This document shows positions 1 to 8,231 of a DNA stretch of 36,551 bases, in pieces. Location of the stretch: the NCBI GenBank assembly GCA_013140775.1, contig JABFSA010000172.1, forward strand, positions 1 to 36,551, in the 5' to 3' direction. The stretch is from Acidobacteriota bacterium (GTDB lineage: Bacteria; Acidobacteriota; Vicinamibacteria; Vicinamibacterales; UBA2999). How positions within the stretch are numbered: the stretch's first letter is position 1; every line of letters starts with the position of its first letter. The notes under the pieces were generated by a model. The model ran no database searches, was not told the DNA's origin, and was given only the letters and a program-made list of their open reading frames with translations. The position numbers and the translations under genes were made by a program.

Positions 1-844
1 TCCCCCGATCGACGGGGTTGAAGCAGAGGCCGAAGTCTCACTCCGCGAAGAGGCGGTCATCCTCGCAGAGGCCCAGATTGCCACCGCGATGGATGCTCTG
101 CGTATCCTCATCTACAACCCCGACGAGCCCAACTTCTGGACCCTGAACATCGAGACATCACCTGTATCTGCGCCGGCGCCCCTCGTCATCGACACTGATT
201 CCGGCGTACGAAACGCGCTCGAACGACGGAGCGACCTGCAGGAACTGCGCAAGCGCCTGGAAACGTCCGACGTCAATGTGCAGTTCTCTCGCAACCAGAC
301 GCTTCCCGATGTGACCGCCAGCGTGGATTACGGGCTCACGGGACTCGGCGGCACACAGTTCATTCGAGGTCCGGGTTTTCCGGGACCGATCATCGACCAG
401 ACTGAACGCGGCTTCGGGAGTGTGCTCGGGGATCTGTTCACCCGAGACTTTCCGAGCTGGACCGCGTCGGTCAACATGACGTACCCGCTTGGCGCCACGC
501 AGCAGAAAGCTGCCCTCTCCCGCGCGCGTCTCCAGTACACGCAGCAGCAGACACAGTTGCGCAACGCGGCGCTGCAAGTGGCCTCACAGGTCCGTGAAGC
601 CAGCCGGCAGGTGCAGACGAATCAGAAACGCATCGACACGACACGCGTGTCACGAGAGCTGGCCGAAAGACGCCTGGAGGCCGAGGAACGCAAGCTCGCC
701 GCGGGAACATCCACAGGCTTCCTCGTGTTTCAGGCACAGCGAGACCTGGCCCAGGCACGCAACAACGAGTTGCGCTCGATCCTGGACTTGCAGCGATCGA
801 TCGTGGACTTCGAAACCGTACAGGACGCGCCGCTCGGACAGTGA
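1..844 (+). CDS. TolC-family outer-membrane efflux protein, 3' part
   Basis: The reading frame is open from the first bases of the window, so the gene begins upstream and only about 280 C-terminal residues are seen. The sequence is typical of the second half of a TolC/OEP protein: long Gln/Arg/Ala-rich amphipathic helices (around LQYTQQQTQLRNAALQVASQ and VSRELAERRLEAEERKLAAG) and a conserved terminal stretch with AGTSTGFLVFQAQRDLAQAR. An extended beta-barrel-like part (SWTASVNMTYPLG) precedes the second helical hairpin. Such proteins form the outer-membrane channel of tripartite efflux or type I secretion systems. The partner pump and adaptor genes would lie upstream of the window and are not visible. 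An AT-rich inverted repeat begins immediately at the stop codon. Family assignment is firm; substrate is unknown. Confidence 0.9.
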   Translation, partial: PPIDGVEAEAEVSLREEAVILAEAQIATAMDALRILIYNPDEPNFWTLNIETSPVSAPAPLVIDTDSGVRNALERRSDLQELRKRLETSDVNVQFSRNQTLPDVTASVDYGLTGLGGTQFIRGPGFPGPIIDQTERGFGSVLGDLFTRDFPSWTASVNMTYPLGATQQKAALSRARLQYTQQQTQLRNAALQVASQVREASRQVQTNQKRIDTTRVSRELAERRLEAEERKLAAGTSTGFLVFQAQRDLAQARNNELRSILDLQRSIVDFETVQDAPLGQ

Positions 845-1008
845 CGAAATGCAAAATTCAAAATGCAAAATGCAGAAACGATGTCCAAGAGCACCCGTTG
901 CCAGTAGGCTCCAGTCACAATCTGCCAGGGCCGACGGGCCTCGATGGTCATTCCCCGAAGGGAATCCGCAATCTTGAATTTTGCATTTTGAATTTTGCAT
1001 TTCGTGAC
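841..1008. repeat. AT-rich inverted-repeat element (about 168 bp)
   Basis: Two 31-base arms at 841-871 and 978-1008 are reverse complements with one mismatch. Each is built from alternating AAATGCAAAATTC-type units, much more AT-rich than the surrounding genes, and the spacer between them is ordinary GC-rich DNA. The element overlaps the tolC stop codon and ends about 20 bp before the next start. A second, less symmetrical copy of the same sequence theme occurs at 26103-26187. No transposase or target duplication is visible, so it could be a MITE- or REP-like element, or a long-range hairpin acting in termination. Confidence 0.75.
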
Positions 1009-1028
1009 GCTCAAGTGAGAATCATGCC

Positions 1029-1856
1029 GTGCCACGCGTAACGGCGACCATCATCACGCTCGACGAGGCCCAGCACATCGGTGCCGCCATCGACAGCGTG
1101 ATGTGGGCAGACGAGATCATCGTCGTGGACTCGGGCAGCACCGACGGCACCGTGGACATCGCCCGCACGAAGGGCGTCATCGTTCTTCATCGAGCGTGGT
1201 CCGGCTACATTGACCAGAAGAACTTCGCGGCGCAACAGGCGTCGTACGACTGGATCTTCTCTCTCGATGCGGATGAACGCGTTCCACCGGCGCTCACTGC
1301 CGAGATCCGCGCGATTCTGGCGGGTCAGCCTGCAGCCCACGCTTACCGGATACCGCGTGTCGCGTTTCACCTCGGACGCTGGATTCGAACGACCGACTTC
1401 TACCCGGACTACCAGACCCGCCTCTACGACCGGCGACACGCACGATGGCAGGGAAAGTACGTGCACGAGTCAGTCGCCGCGGATGGACCGGTCGGTCAGC
1501 TCGTATCGCCAATTGAGCATTACTCGTTCAAGGATCTGCAGGATCAGATCGATCGCATCAATCACTACACCACGCTCGCGGCCCGTCAGATGCACGAGGC
1601 TGGCCGGCGCTCGTCGTCTCTTCATCTGCTGGTGCACCCACCAGCCGCATTCCTTCGAAACTACATTCTGCGGCGTGGCGTCATCGACGGAGGTGTGGGC
1701 CTGACGATCTCTCTGGTGAACGCGTATTCAGTGTTCCTGAAATTCGCCAAGCTCTGGGAGCTGCAGCACGGCGGCCCCCACCCGCTGGCGGTCGCGTTCG
1801 CGCGGTACAAAACCCGTCAGCAACAGTCCAACGACAAGACCTCGATCTCCATGTGA
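1029..1856 (+). CDS. Family 2 glycosyltransferase, WaaE/KdtX-like
   Basis: This 275-residue GT-A glycosyltransferase probably transfers a sugar to the lipopolysaccharide core or another envelope glycan at the cytoplasmic face of the inner membrane. The N-terminus has the family pattern: TATIITLDEAQHIGAAIDS, then DSGSTDGT (residues 34-41) for nucleotide-sugar binding, and DADER (80-84) as the metal-binding DxD site. The C-terminal part (FLRNYILRRGVIDGGVGLTI) contains the amphipathic/hydrophobic segment typical of the WaaE-like LPS core beta-1,4-glucosyltransferase group. The start is GTG at 1029; the ATG at 1024 is out of frame and stops after five codons. It is followed 12 bp later by a GT4 gene, with which it probably forms a unit. 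Acceptor and sugar are not deducible. Confidence 0.88.
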   Translation: MPRVTATIITLDEAQHIGAAIDSVMWADEIIVVDSGSTDGTVDIARTKGVIVLHRAWSGYIDQKNFAAQQASYDWIFSLDADERVPPALTAEIRAILAGQPAAHAYRIPRVAFHLGRWIRTTDFYPDYQTRLYDRRHARWQGKYVHESVAADGPVGQLVSPIEHYSFKDLQDQIDRINHYTTLAARQMHEAGRRSSSLHLLVHPPAAFLRNYILRRGVIDGGVGLTISLVNAYSVFLKFAKLWELQHGGPHPLAVAFARYKTRQQQSNDKTSISM

Positions 1857-1868
1857 ACGAGAGAGCCC

Positions 1869-2957
1869 ATGTTCTCCCTTCACATCGACACGGCCAAGAC
1901 GTGGCGCGGCGGGCAGAACCAGGCGATGCAGACGGTGCTCGGCTTGCGAAGGCTGGATCACCGCGCACTCCTCGTCACGCATCCCGAAGGCGAACTGTTT
2001 CGCCGGATGTCTGAAGGTCCCGACCTCATTCCCCTCGCACCCAACACTGAGATCGACCTCAACGCCGCGTGGCGACTCACACGCGTGCTGAAGCAGTACT
2101 CACCCACCGTCATCCAGGCGCACGACAGCAATGCCGTCGCCATGGGGGCGCTGGCCCTTTCGATCCTGTCGCCGATGCCCCGTCCAAGTCTCGTCTCCAC
2201 TTGGCGCCTCGGGAATCCCCTCGCGCGCAATTCCTTTTCGCGATGGAAGTACTCACAAGTGGATCACTTCATCGCGATTAGCGCCGCCATCCGCCATCGT
2301 CTCGAAACCGACGGCATCTCCGCTTCTCGCATCTCGGTGGTACACGAGGGTGTGGACGTAGAGCGTATCGAGCGGCTCGAGCCTGGACACGTCCATGCCG
2401 CGTTCTACCTTCCCACGCACTCGCCGATCGTCGGCAACGTGGGTGCTCTGACTCCTCAGAAAAATCACCACGACCTCATCGAGGCAGCCGCGCTCGTCGT
2501 GCGCGACGTGCCCGATGCCCGATTCGTCATCCTGGGTGAGGGAGAGCTGCGTGAAGCGTTGGAGCAGCAGATTCATCGGAAACATCTCGAACGTCACGTG
2601 ATGCTCGGCGGGTTCAGAACAGACGCCCTGGCCATGATCAAGGGCTTCGACATCTTTGCTCTCAGCTCAACTCATGAAGGACTCTGCACATCCCTCATCG
2701 ACGCAATGGCCGCGTCGAAGCCGGCCGTGGCCACCGCTGTGGACGGGGTGCCAGAAGTGCTCGTGGACGGCGAGACCGGATTCCTGGTTGCCCCGCATGA
2801 CCCGCACGCGTTGGCCGAAAAGCTGGTGAAGTTGCTGAAGGACCAGGCATTGAGAGCTCGAATGGGTGCCGCGGCACTTGCACGGGCGCGGACGACATTC
2901 ACGGTCGATCGAATGGTCGAGGAAACGCTGGATGTCTACAGGCGACTTGCGGTCTGA
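1869..2957 (+). CDS. Family 4 glycosyltransferase
   Basis: This 362-residue GT-B enzyme has the usual two Rossmann halves. The N-terminal acceptor domain begins with MFSLHIDTAKTWRGGQNQ, where the GGQNQ loop sits near the acceptor site. The C-terminal donor domain contains VGALTPQKNHHDLIEAA, FVILGEGELREALE and the E-x7-E-like site EGLCTSLID (residues 270-278, with Asp as the second acid) followed by VATAVDGVPEVL. It probably adds a sugar to LPS or a polysaccharide together with the GT2 gene just upstream (12 bp gap). Its last 22 bases overlap, tail to tail, the end of the convergent TIGR02757 gene. Family is certain; the specific donor and acceptor are unknown. Confidence 0.9.
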   Translation: MFSLHIDTAKTWRGGQNQAMQTVLGLRRLDHRALLVTHPEGELFRRMSEGPDLIPLAPNTEIDLNAAWRLTRVLKQYSPTVIQAHDSNAVAMGALALSILSPMPRPSLVSTWRLGNPLARNSFSRWKYSQVDHFIAISAAIRHRLETDGISASRISVVHEGVDVERIERLEPGHVHAAFYLPTHSPIVGNVGALTPQKNHHDLIEAAALVVRDVPDARFVILGEGELREALEQQIHRKHLERHVMLGGFRTDALAMIKGFDIFALSSTHEGLCTSLIDAMAASKPAVATAVDGVPEVLVDGETGFLVAPHDPHALAEKLVKLLKDQALRARMGAAALARARTTFTVDRMVEETLDVYRRLAV

Positions 2958-3823
2958 CTCTTCAATGTCCTGCCGGGCCTGCAGACTCCGCGAAGGGGGC
3001 ATCGCGTGTCCCGTTGAGGTTTCTCGAAACCACAGGCGTTCATCATGCCGAGGTGGCATAGAGAGAAATCAAACCGCACGGGATCGGCAGAATCGATCGC
3101 GCGCAGCGACGCGGTGATCTCCGCCGCCATCTTCCATCCAGGACTCTTGTAGCGCGTCAGCCGCAGACACTGTCCCAGTCGAATCACGTGAGTGTCGAGC
3201 GGAACGATCAAGCGTGACGGTGAGACCTTCTTCCACACGCCAAGATCGATCTCGTCCGTGCGCGCCATCCAGCGCAGAAAAAGATTCAGACGCTTGCACG
3301 CGCTGCCACCGGATGGACGTGGAAAGAAGCAGGACACGCCTGGACGTTTGGGAACTCGGCCATAGGCTGGCCGCACGTCGGTCGAGAGCGCGCGCGTAGA
3401 AAACGCCTCCAGGGCAGGGCCAACATCCGCCGCGGCTGGATCGTCTCCTTCCAGGAAAAACTGTTCGATCGAGCCGGACTCTCGCAGCATGCGCTGCAGG
3501 ATCAGCATCAGCGCTGCGAGATCACGTCCCCGTACCCAACGATGAACCAGCGGTTCGAGCTTCGGGCCGTGCCTGCCAACGTCAAACTTCCGAACGAAGG
3601 CCGCGGGTCTCGGACCCATCACGGCAAGCAGGGACTCAATCGAGTGCAGTACGCTCGCCACGCGACCAAACGCAAGCCCCGCCGCGCAGAACCCGACGAC
3701 TTCCCGATCCTCGGGTGAGGAGTACCTTCGGACAATGTGCACGGGGTCGCTGGCGGAGTGCACGTGATCGAACGAACGATAGAGCCTGTCGAAGGGCTCG
3801 CGAAGAGCAATCCCCTTCATCAC
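2936..3823 (-). CDS. TIGR02757 (DUF2400) family protein
   Basis: This roughly 295-residue protein of the TIGR02757/DUF2400 family has unknown biochemical function. Features that match the family are an N-terminal FDRLYRSFDHVHSASDPVHIVRRY block and repeated helices. A C-terminal half has conserved CKRLNLFLRWMARTDEIDLG and PLDTHVIRLGQCLRLT, reminiscent of helix-hairpin-helix DNA glycosylase folds, and it ends in a Cys-containing tail (CGFEKPQRDTRCPLRGVC). It is the last gene of the pyr operon. The start is either GTG at 3823 (GTGA overlap with the upstream GNAT stop) or ATG at 3820 (TGATG overlap), so translational coupling is likely either way. The link with pyrimidine synthesis may be only positional. 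Confidence 0.85.
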   Translation of the reverse strand: MMKGIALREPFDRLYRSFDHVHSASDPVHIVRRYSSPEDREVVGFCAAGLAFGRVASVLHSIESLLAVMGPRPAAFVRKFDVGRHGPKLEPLVHRWVRGRDLAALMLILQRMLRESGSIEQFFLEGDDPAAADVGPALEAFSTRALSTDVRPAYGRVPKRPGVSCFFPRPSGGSACKRLNLFLRWMARTDEIDLGVWKKVSPSRLIVPLDTHVIRLGQCLRLTRYKSPGWKMAAEITASLRAIDSADPVRFDFSLCHLGMMNACGFEKPQRDTRCPLRGVCRPGRTLKSQTASRL

Positions 3824-4308
3824 TCCCCACTCGCGAGTCGCGCCAGTTCACTCCCCGTCAAACGGTACACCGTCCACTCATCCATGGGCTGCGCGCCGAG
3901 TTTCTTATAGAACCCGATGGCCGGCTCGTTCCAGTTCAGCACCGACCACTCCATCCGCCCGCAGCCACGCTCGACCGCAACCCCCGCCAGATACCGCAGC
4001 AAGACAGAACCGACACCACGGCCCCGCCACTCAGGCAGAACGAACAGGTCTTCGAGGTACAAGCCCGGCTGGCCCAGGAACGTCGAGTAATTATGAAACC
4101 ACAAGGCGAAGCCCACGGCTTCGTTCGCAACGCGCGCGATCACCGCTTCAGCGCCAGGCGTCGATCCGAAGAGCGTGTCGCGGAGGCGCGCCTCAGTGGC
4201 CACGACATCAGCGGACATGCGTTCGTAGTCGGCAAGAGCCCGGATCAATTCGAGGAGAAGGGGTACGTCCTCGCTCGTCGCCGCCTCGACTCGGATTTCG
4301 GCGGACAC
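3820..4308 (-). CDS. GNAT N-acetyltransferase, diamine acetyltransferase-like
   Basis: This 162-residue single-domain GNAT enzyme should use acetyl-CoA to acetylate an amine. EDLFVLPEWRGRGVGSVLL contains the R/Q-x-x-G-x-G acetyl-CoA pyrophosphate loop, and NWNEPAIGFYKKLGAQPMDEW is the C-terminal motif typical of the spermidine/spermine (SSAT/PaiA-like) subgroup. The frame can be extended to 4353, but that would overlap pyrE by 43 bp and add a non-conserved leader. GTG at 4308, two bases after the pyrE stop, gives the normal family length; a TTG three codons... earlier overlaps that stop and is an alternative. It is translationally coupled to the following TIGR02757 gene. The substrate is not proven. 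Confidence 0.85.
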   Translation of the reverse strand: MSAEIRVEAATSEDVPLLLELIRALADYERMSADVVATEARLRDTLFGSTPGAEAVIARVANEAVGFALWFHNYSTFLGQPGLYLEDLFVLPEWRGRGVGSVLLRYLAGVAVERGCGRMEWSVLNWNEPAIGFYKKLGAQPMDEWTVYRLTGSELARLASGE

Positions 4309-4310
4309 GG

Positions 4311-4928
4311 TCAAAATGCCGTGACGGGCACTCCGGCCCTGCAGAGAGGGCACGCATCGGTGGGATAGTTCTCCGGGGCCTTGTATTCGGCCAGCGACAC
4401 GTTCGGCACACCTGCGTCGAACATCGCCTCCATCCTGTCGTAGATCTCCGCTGTCGCGATCACCGTGCCCCCGGCGCGGCGCACAAGCTCTACGCAGCGC
4501 ACCTGCGTCTGACCCGTATTTCGCACGTCGTCCACGACGAGCGCCTTCTTGCCCGTCACTTGCCGTGCGTAGAAGCTCGAGAGCACGTGGTCACCGCCCT
4601 GATGCGTGATGGGTGCGAAGAGCGTGGGCGGACGCGTGATCGACCTCCGGCTGTCGAGAAGGCCGGCAATCGTGTGCGCGAGCAATGCTCCCCCCGTCGC
4701 CGGTCCGACCACGACTTCGGCCGCCTCCACGATCGTGGGCGGAAGAACATCGAGCAGGTCCTGGGCGAAACGCCAGATCGTCGAGGGATACCGAAAGAGC
4801 TGATGCGGATTCAGATACACGGGGCCATGGAACCCGTTCCCGAAATCGAAATGCCCGTTGAGCATCAGCACTTCGTACTGCTGCAGGTCCTTCAGCGCTT
4901 TCTCACGAATCTCGTCTCGTCGGTTCAT
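4311..4928 (-). CDS. pyrE: Orotate phosphoribosyltransferase
   Basis: This 205-residue type I phosphoribosyltransferase converts orotate and PRPP to OMP. Visible motifs are the phosphate loop VVVGPATGGALLAH (72-85) and the PRPP motif ALVVDDVRNTGQT (129-141), where two adjacent acids (D133, D134) are essential in the family. It ends with an unusual EYKAPENYPTDACPLCRAG tail, with a CxxC pair at 193/196. This tail occurs in one lineage of PyrE-like enzymes, is absent from the E. coli type, and could bind zinc. Its position 30 bp after pyrC in a pyrR-pyrB-pyrC-pyrE operon supports orotate rather than another base as substrate. ATG start at 4928. Confidence 0.88.
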   Translation of the reverse strand: MNRRDEIREKALKDLQQYEVLMLNGHFDFGNGFHGPVYLNPHQLFRYPSTIWRFAQDLLDVLPPTIVEAAEVVVGPATGGALLAHTIAGLLDSRRSITRPPTLFAPITHQGGDHVLSSFYARQVTGKKALVVDDVRNTGQTQVRCVELVRRAGGTVIATAEIYDRMEAMFDAGVPNVSLAEYKAPENYPTDACPLCRAGVPVTAF

Positions 4929-4958
4929 AAGATCTCGGCCAGCAACAGTTCGCGCACG

Positions 4959-6269
4959 CTATCCAAAGGCAATTGCGGCATCGGGGTTCTCGAACACCGG
5001 GCGCCCGCCGACAATCGTCGCGGCGACACCGCCACGCAGCTCCCACCCGTCGAATGGCGTGTTCTTCGACTTGGATCGCAGTTCACGTGCTGCCACTCGC
5101 ACCCGCAGGTCAGGCGCAATCACGGTGATGTCCGCAGGCTGCCCCACCGACAGTGAGCCACCCGGCACTCCGAGCAGACGCGCCGGATTCGCCGACAGCA
5201 GCTGCACCATGCGAGGCAACGTGATCAGCCCGCTATGGACCAGTCGATCGAGCGTCAACGACACCGCCGTTTCGAGACCAACGATGCCGAAGGGTGCACG
5301 GTCGAACTCCACATGCTTCTCATCCGCATGATGTGGAGCGTGGTCGGTGGCGATGACGTCCACGCTTCCGTCCACGATGCCGGCGATCATGGCATCGCGA
5401 TCCGCGGCTTCGCGGAGCGGCGGGTTCATCTTTGTGTTCGTGTCGTACGGGATCGGCGACCCGAGCGACTCGTCCGTCAAGGTGAAGTGATGCGGTGCGA
5501 CTTCGCACGTCACGCGAATCCCGGCGTCTTTGCCCTTGCGCACCGCGCGAAGCGAGGTGCGCGCACTCATGTGGGCCACGTGAAACGCCGACCCGGTCAA
5601 CTCCGACAGCAGCACGCCGCGTTCGACGCCCAGAGCCTCGCAGGCTCCGGGCATGCCGCGAAGCCCGAGCCGCGCGGCGTGAAAGCCTTCGTGCGCGACA
5701 CCATCGGCTTTGAGCGAGGGATCCTCACAATGCTCGATGACGAGCATGCCGAACATACCGGCGTACTCCATCGCCCGTCTCAGCAACATCGCCGTCGCGA
5801 CAGGATGGCCGTCGTCGGTAATCGCGACACAGCCTGCCTGTCGCAACTCCGCGATATCGGCAAGGAGATCACCTTTCGAACCGCGTGAGACTGCGCCAAT
5901 CGGGTACACCCGCGCGAGCCCTGCCTCGGCAGCTTTCGCAAGGATGTAGCCGGTGACGTTGGCGTTGTCGTTGACCGGGCTCGTATTCGGCATGCAGGCC
6001 ACGGCCGTGAAGCCACCGGCAACCGCCGAGGCTGTTCCCGTGGCCACCGTCTCTTTGTGTTCCTGCCCTGGCTCGCGCAAGTGCACGTGCATGTCGATGA
6101 AGCCCGGACAGACGATCATTCCCGCCGGCACGGCCACCACCGTGGCGCCGTCAACAGGAAGATCCTTGCCGACGGCGGCAATCCGGTCTCCGTCGAGAAG
6201 CACATCGTGCATCCCATCGATCCCGTTCACGGGATCGATCACGCGGCCGCCCTTAAGCAGCCGTTTCAT
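4959..6269 (-). CDS. pyrC: Dihydroorotase, type I
   Basis: This 436-residue amidohydrolase cyclises carbamoyl-aspartate to dihydroorotate, the third step of UMP synthesis. The zinc-binding [10 protein letters not shown] (H61, H63), the conserved [10 protein letters not shown] substrate loop, and late [12 protein letters not shown] with the catalytic Asp are all present, as is [20 protein letters not shown] at the C-terminus. The length fits the type I (Bacillus/Aquifex) dihydroorotases rather than the shorter E. coli type. It overlaps the end of pyrB by 17 bp, so translation is probably coupled. All catalytic residues appear intact, so it should be active on its own and not a pseudo-DHOase. 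Confidence 0.95.
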   Translation of the reverse strand: MKRLLKGGRVIDPVNGIDGMHDVLLDGDRIAAVGKDLPVDGATVVAVPAGMIVCPGFIDMHVHLREPGQEHKETVATGTASAVAGGFTAVACMPNTSPVNDNANVTGYILAKAAEAGLARVYPIGAVSRGSKGDLLADIAELRQAGCVAITDDGHPVATAMLLRRAMEYAGMFGMLVIEHCEDPSLKADGVAHEGFHAARLGLRGMPGACEALGVERGVLLSELTGSAFHVAHMSARTSLRAVRKGKDAGIRVTCEVAPHHFTLTDESLGSPIPYDTNTKMNPPLREAADRDAMIAGIVDGSVDVIATDHAPHHADEKHVEFDRAPFGIVGLETAVSLTLDRLVHSGLITLPRMVQLLSANPARLLGVPGGSLSVGQPADITVIAPDLRVRVAARELRSKSKNTPFDGWELRGGVAATIVGGRPVFENPDAAIAFG

Positions 6270-7236
6270 GTTCCACTCCTCCAGCCAGCAGGTACAAGAC
6301 AGCCATCCGCACCGCCACTCCGTTGGATACCTGCTCGAGGATCACCGAGAAGGGACCATCGGCAACCTCGGAGGCAATCTCGACGCCGCGATTCATCGGA
6401 CCAGGGTGCATGATCAGGACATCCGGCTTGGCGTGCTTGAGCCGAGCGTCCGTCATACCGAAGACATTGAAGTACTCGCGAAGCGACGGAAAGAACGCGC
6501 CTTCCATTCGCTCGAGCTGAATCCGCAGCAGCATCACCACGTCCGCGTCGGCCACCGCCTGATTGACGTCGCTCGTCGCGCGCACGCCAAAGCGCGTGAT
6601 CTCGGTAGGGATCAAGGTCGGGGGACCGCAGACCCACACCTCAGCGCCCATCTTCGTGAGCAGCTGCACGTTCGATCGCAGCACGCGGCTGTGGAGAAGG
6701 TCCCCGACGATCGCCACCTTCAGCCCTGCCAGCCGCGACTTGTGTTCGCGGATCGTGAACGCATCGAGCAGTGCCTGCGTCGGATGCTCGTGCATGCCGT
6801 CACCCGCGTTGATGATCGCGGAGCGGCAGATGCGCGACAGCAGGTGGCACGCTCCGGAAGACGCGTGGCGCAGCACGATCATGTCCGGGTGCATGGCTTC
6901 AAGGTTGAGCACCGTATCCGCAAGGGTCTCCCCCTTGACGACGCTCGACGATGCGATCGCGATGCTGAGGGTGTCTGCGCTGAGACGCTTCTCTGCGATC
7001 TCGAACGACGTGCGGGTGCGGGTGCTCGGTTCGAAGAAGAGGTTGACGACCGTCTTGCCGCGCAACGCGGGCACCTTCTTGATCGACCGGGAGCCGATCT
7101 CCTTCATCGCCTCAGCGGTGTCGAGGATCAGGATGATCTCCTCCGGTGACAGGTCTTCGATGCCGAGAAGATGCCGGCTGCGAAGCAACGTCGCCGCCAC
7201 GCGCTCGCTGGCAGCCGCACTCACGGAACTGCTCAT
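6253..7236 (-). CDS. pyrB: Aspartate carbamoyltransferase, catalytic subunit
   Basis: This 327-residue protein condenses carbamoyl phosphate with aspartate, the committed step of pyrimidine synthesis. The carbamoyl-phosphate loop [13 protein letters not shown] (67-79) is intact, as are [12 protein letters not shown], the [11 protein letters not shown] strand and the aspartate-side [10 protein letters not shown] loop. No regulatory subunit (pyrI) is seen next to it, which together with pyrR upstream suggests Bacillus-type control by PyrR instead of allosteric PyrI. The ATG at 7236 overlaps the pyrR stop by four bases (ATGA), so translation is coupled to pyrR and would share its leader regulation. 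Confidence 0.96.
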   Translation of the reverse strand: MSSSVSAAASERVAATLLRSRHLLGIEDLSPEEIILILDTAEAMKEIGSRSIKKVPALRGKTVVNLFFEPSTRTRTSFEIAEKRLSADTLSIAIASSSVVKGETLADTVLNLEAMHPDMIVLRHASSGACHLLSRICRSAIINAGDGMHEHPTQALLDAFTIREHKSRLAGLKVAIVGDLLHSRVLRSNVQLLTKMGAEVWVCGPPTLIPTEITRFGVRATSDVNQAVADADVVMLLRIQLERMEGAFFPSLREYFNVFGMTDARLKHAKPDVLIMHPGPMNRGVEIASEVADGPFSVILEQVSNGVAVRMAVLYLLAGGVEHETAA

Positions 7237-7772
7237 GCCGCACCCCCTTGCAGGACAACCTCATCCCGATCGTCGCTCTCCTGCAGGTACACCTGCACGC
7301 TCTCTTCGAACGACGTCGGCAGGTTCTTGCCCACATAGTCCGCCTTGATCGGAAGTTCCCGGTGCCCGCGATCGACCAGCACGATCAGCTGGATGCTGCG
7401 TGGTCGCCCGAAGTCGATCAGCGCATCCAGCGCCGCTCTGGTCGTCCGACCCGTGTAGAGAACGTCATCCACGAGCAAAATCTTGCGGTCGTCGATGGAA
7501 AATGGAATCTCGGTGCGACGCACGAGCGGCTGCGGACCCACCGCGTGACGCATCAGATCGTCGCGATAGAGCGTGATGTCGAGCGCGCCGGTGGGAACCT
7601 CGTCGCCGGTAATCTCGTGAAGGGTGCGGGCGAGCCGCCGCGCCAGGTGATCGCCACGCGTACGCACGCCGACCAGGGCGAGATCTTTCACGCCGCGGTT
7701 GCGTTCGACGATTTCGTGGGCGATACGGGTGAGGGTGCGGCCAATCCGGTCCGCATCCATGACAACAGGCAT
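7233..7772 (-). CDS. pyrR: Bifunctional pyr operon regulator / uracil phosphoribosyltransferase
   Basis: This 179-residue PyrR is an RNA-binding regulator that senses UMP/UTP versus PRPP and has weak uracil phosphoribosyltransferase activity. The PRPP motif [21 protein letters not shown] is clear, as are conserved [26 protein letters not shown] and the C-terminal [17 protein letters not shown]. It is the first gene of the pyrBCE operon. The ATG at 7772 has AAGAGG at 7779-7784 as its ribosome binding site, and that site directly abuts a hairpin with a PyrR-type hexaloop (7785-7804). This suggests the protein represses its own translation and, through overlapping genes, that of pyrB and beyond. 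Confidence 0.95.
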   Translation of the reverse strand: MPVVMDADRIGRTLTRIAHEIVERNRGVKDLALVGVRTRGDHLARRLARTLHEITGDEVPTGALDITLYRDDLMRHAVGPQPLVRRTEIPFSIDDRKILLVDDVLYTGRTTRAALDALIDFGRPRSIQLIVLVDRGHRELPIKADYVGKNLPTSFEESVQVYLQESDDRDEVVLQGGAA

Positions 7773-7784
7773 GTGGCACCTCTT

Positions 7785-7804
7785 CGCGGTCTCTCAGGGC
7801 CGCG
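7785..7804 (-). promoter_or_regulatory. Candidate PyrR-binding hairpin in the pyrR leader
   Basis: Read on the minus strand, 7804-7785 forms a seven-position stem CGCGGCC/GACCGCG with one C-A mismatch, closing a six-base loop CUGAGA. This loop matches the CNGNGA hexaloop that PyrR recognises in Bacillus and mycobacterial leaders. The stem ends exactly where the AAGAGG ribosome binding site of pyrR begins. From the likely -10 box the leader is only about 45 nt, too short for a terminator/antiterminator switch. The arrangement therefore resembles direct translational repression as known for mycobacterial pyrR. The upper stem differs from the best-known consensus by the C-A pair. The sequence match is observed; the function is inferred. 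Confidence 0.6.
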
Positions 7805-7822
7805 GTTAAAGAGTCGGTGAGG

Positions 7823-7828
7823 ATTATA
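7823..7828 (-). promoter_or_regulatory. Likely -10 box for pyrR operon
   Basis: The minus strand reads TATAAT here, a consensus -10 hexamer, 51 bp upstream of the pyrR start. No good -35 hexamer is seen at the expected distance. It is part of a 15-bp palindrome (TATAGC-TCA-GCTATA, 7825-7839) that it shares with the -10 box of the divergent bactofilin gene, so the two promoters are nearly back to back. Confidence 0.5.
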
Positions 7829-7835
7829 GCTCAGC

Positions 7836-7841
7836 TATACT
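7836..7841 (+). promoter_or_regulatory. Likely -10 box for bactofilin gene
   Basis: TATACT lies 25 bp upstream of the bactofilin ATG at 7866. The -35 region is not recognisable. The overlap with the divergent pyrR -10 box means RNA polymerase could probably serve only one direction at a time. Confidence 0.4.
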
Positions 7842-7865
7842 CGCGTCTTTCAGCGAGCGACGTTG

Positions 7866-8225
7866 ATGACACTGATCGGGCCGTCGATTCACATCACAGG
7901 CGACATTTCTGGCGACGAGGACGTCATCATCCAGGGTCGTCTCGTGGGAAGTCTCGTGCTGCGGGAACATGCGCTGGTGATAGAGCGCGGCGCTCGCGTG
8001 GATGCCGATGTGCGCGGCGCACGAGTGAGCGTGCATGGTGAACTGAACGGAGCCGCGACCGCCACGGCGCGCGTGGAGCTCGGTCCGACGTGCTCCGTGG
8101 CCGGCAATCTGAGCGCGACACAGGTCGTCGTGGCCGACGGCGCCCGTTTCAATGGGCACATCGACATGGGTCAGCGGACGATCGCGGCCCGGCTGGCCAG
8201 CTACAACGCCGCACGCAGCGCGTAA
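7866..8225 (+). CDS. Bactofilin-family polymer-forming cytoskeletal protein
   Basis: This 119-residue protein consists almost wholly of the bactofilin (DUF583) right-handed beta-helix. It shows short repeating strands such as IHITGDISGDEDVIIQGRLVGSLVLREHALVIERGARVDADVRGARVSV broken by conserved glycines, and ends with GARFNGHIDMG. Bactofilins self-assemble into nucleotide-independent filaments that scaffold cell-wall synthesis, stalks or chromosome segregation. There is no long proline-rich tail and only a short N-terminus, so this is a minimal version. ATG at 7866 is preferred to the TTG at 7863. No peptidase (such as an M23 protein) is adjacent, so its client is unknown. It converges with the histidine kinase gene, 6 bp away. 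Confidence 0.9.
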   Translation: MTLIGPSIHITGDISGDEDVIIQGRLVGSLVLREHALVIERGARVDADVRGARVSVHGELNGAATATARVELGPTCSVAGNLSATQVVVADGARFNGHIDMGQRTIAARLASYNAARSA

Positions 8226-8231
8226 CGCGTG

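Noticed and set aside
841..1041. 66-codon frame across the first AT-rich element
   Set aside because: The product is only the translated repeat arms; no ribosome binding site and it overlaps the next gene start.
5953..7149. 398-codon plus-strand frame opposite pyrB/pyrC
   Set aside because: pyrB and pyrC on the minus strand are complete with all motifs; the plus frame has no recognisable domain and reflects GC-rich codon bias.
7825..7839. Palindrome TATAGC-TCA-GCTATA as a repressor operator
   Set aside because: The symmetry is explained by two opposed -10 boxes; no regulator gene is adjacent to support an operator.
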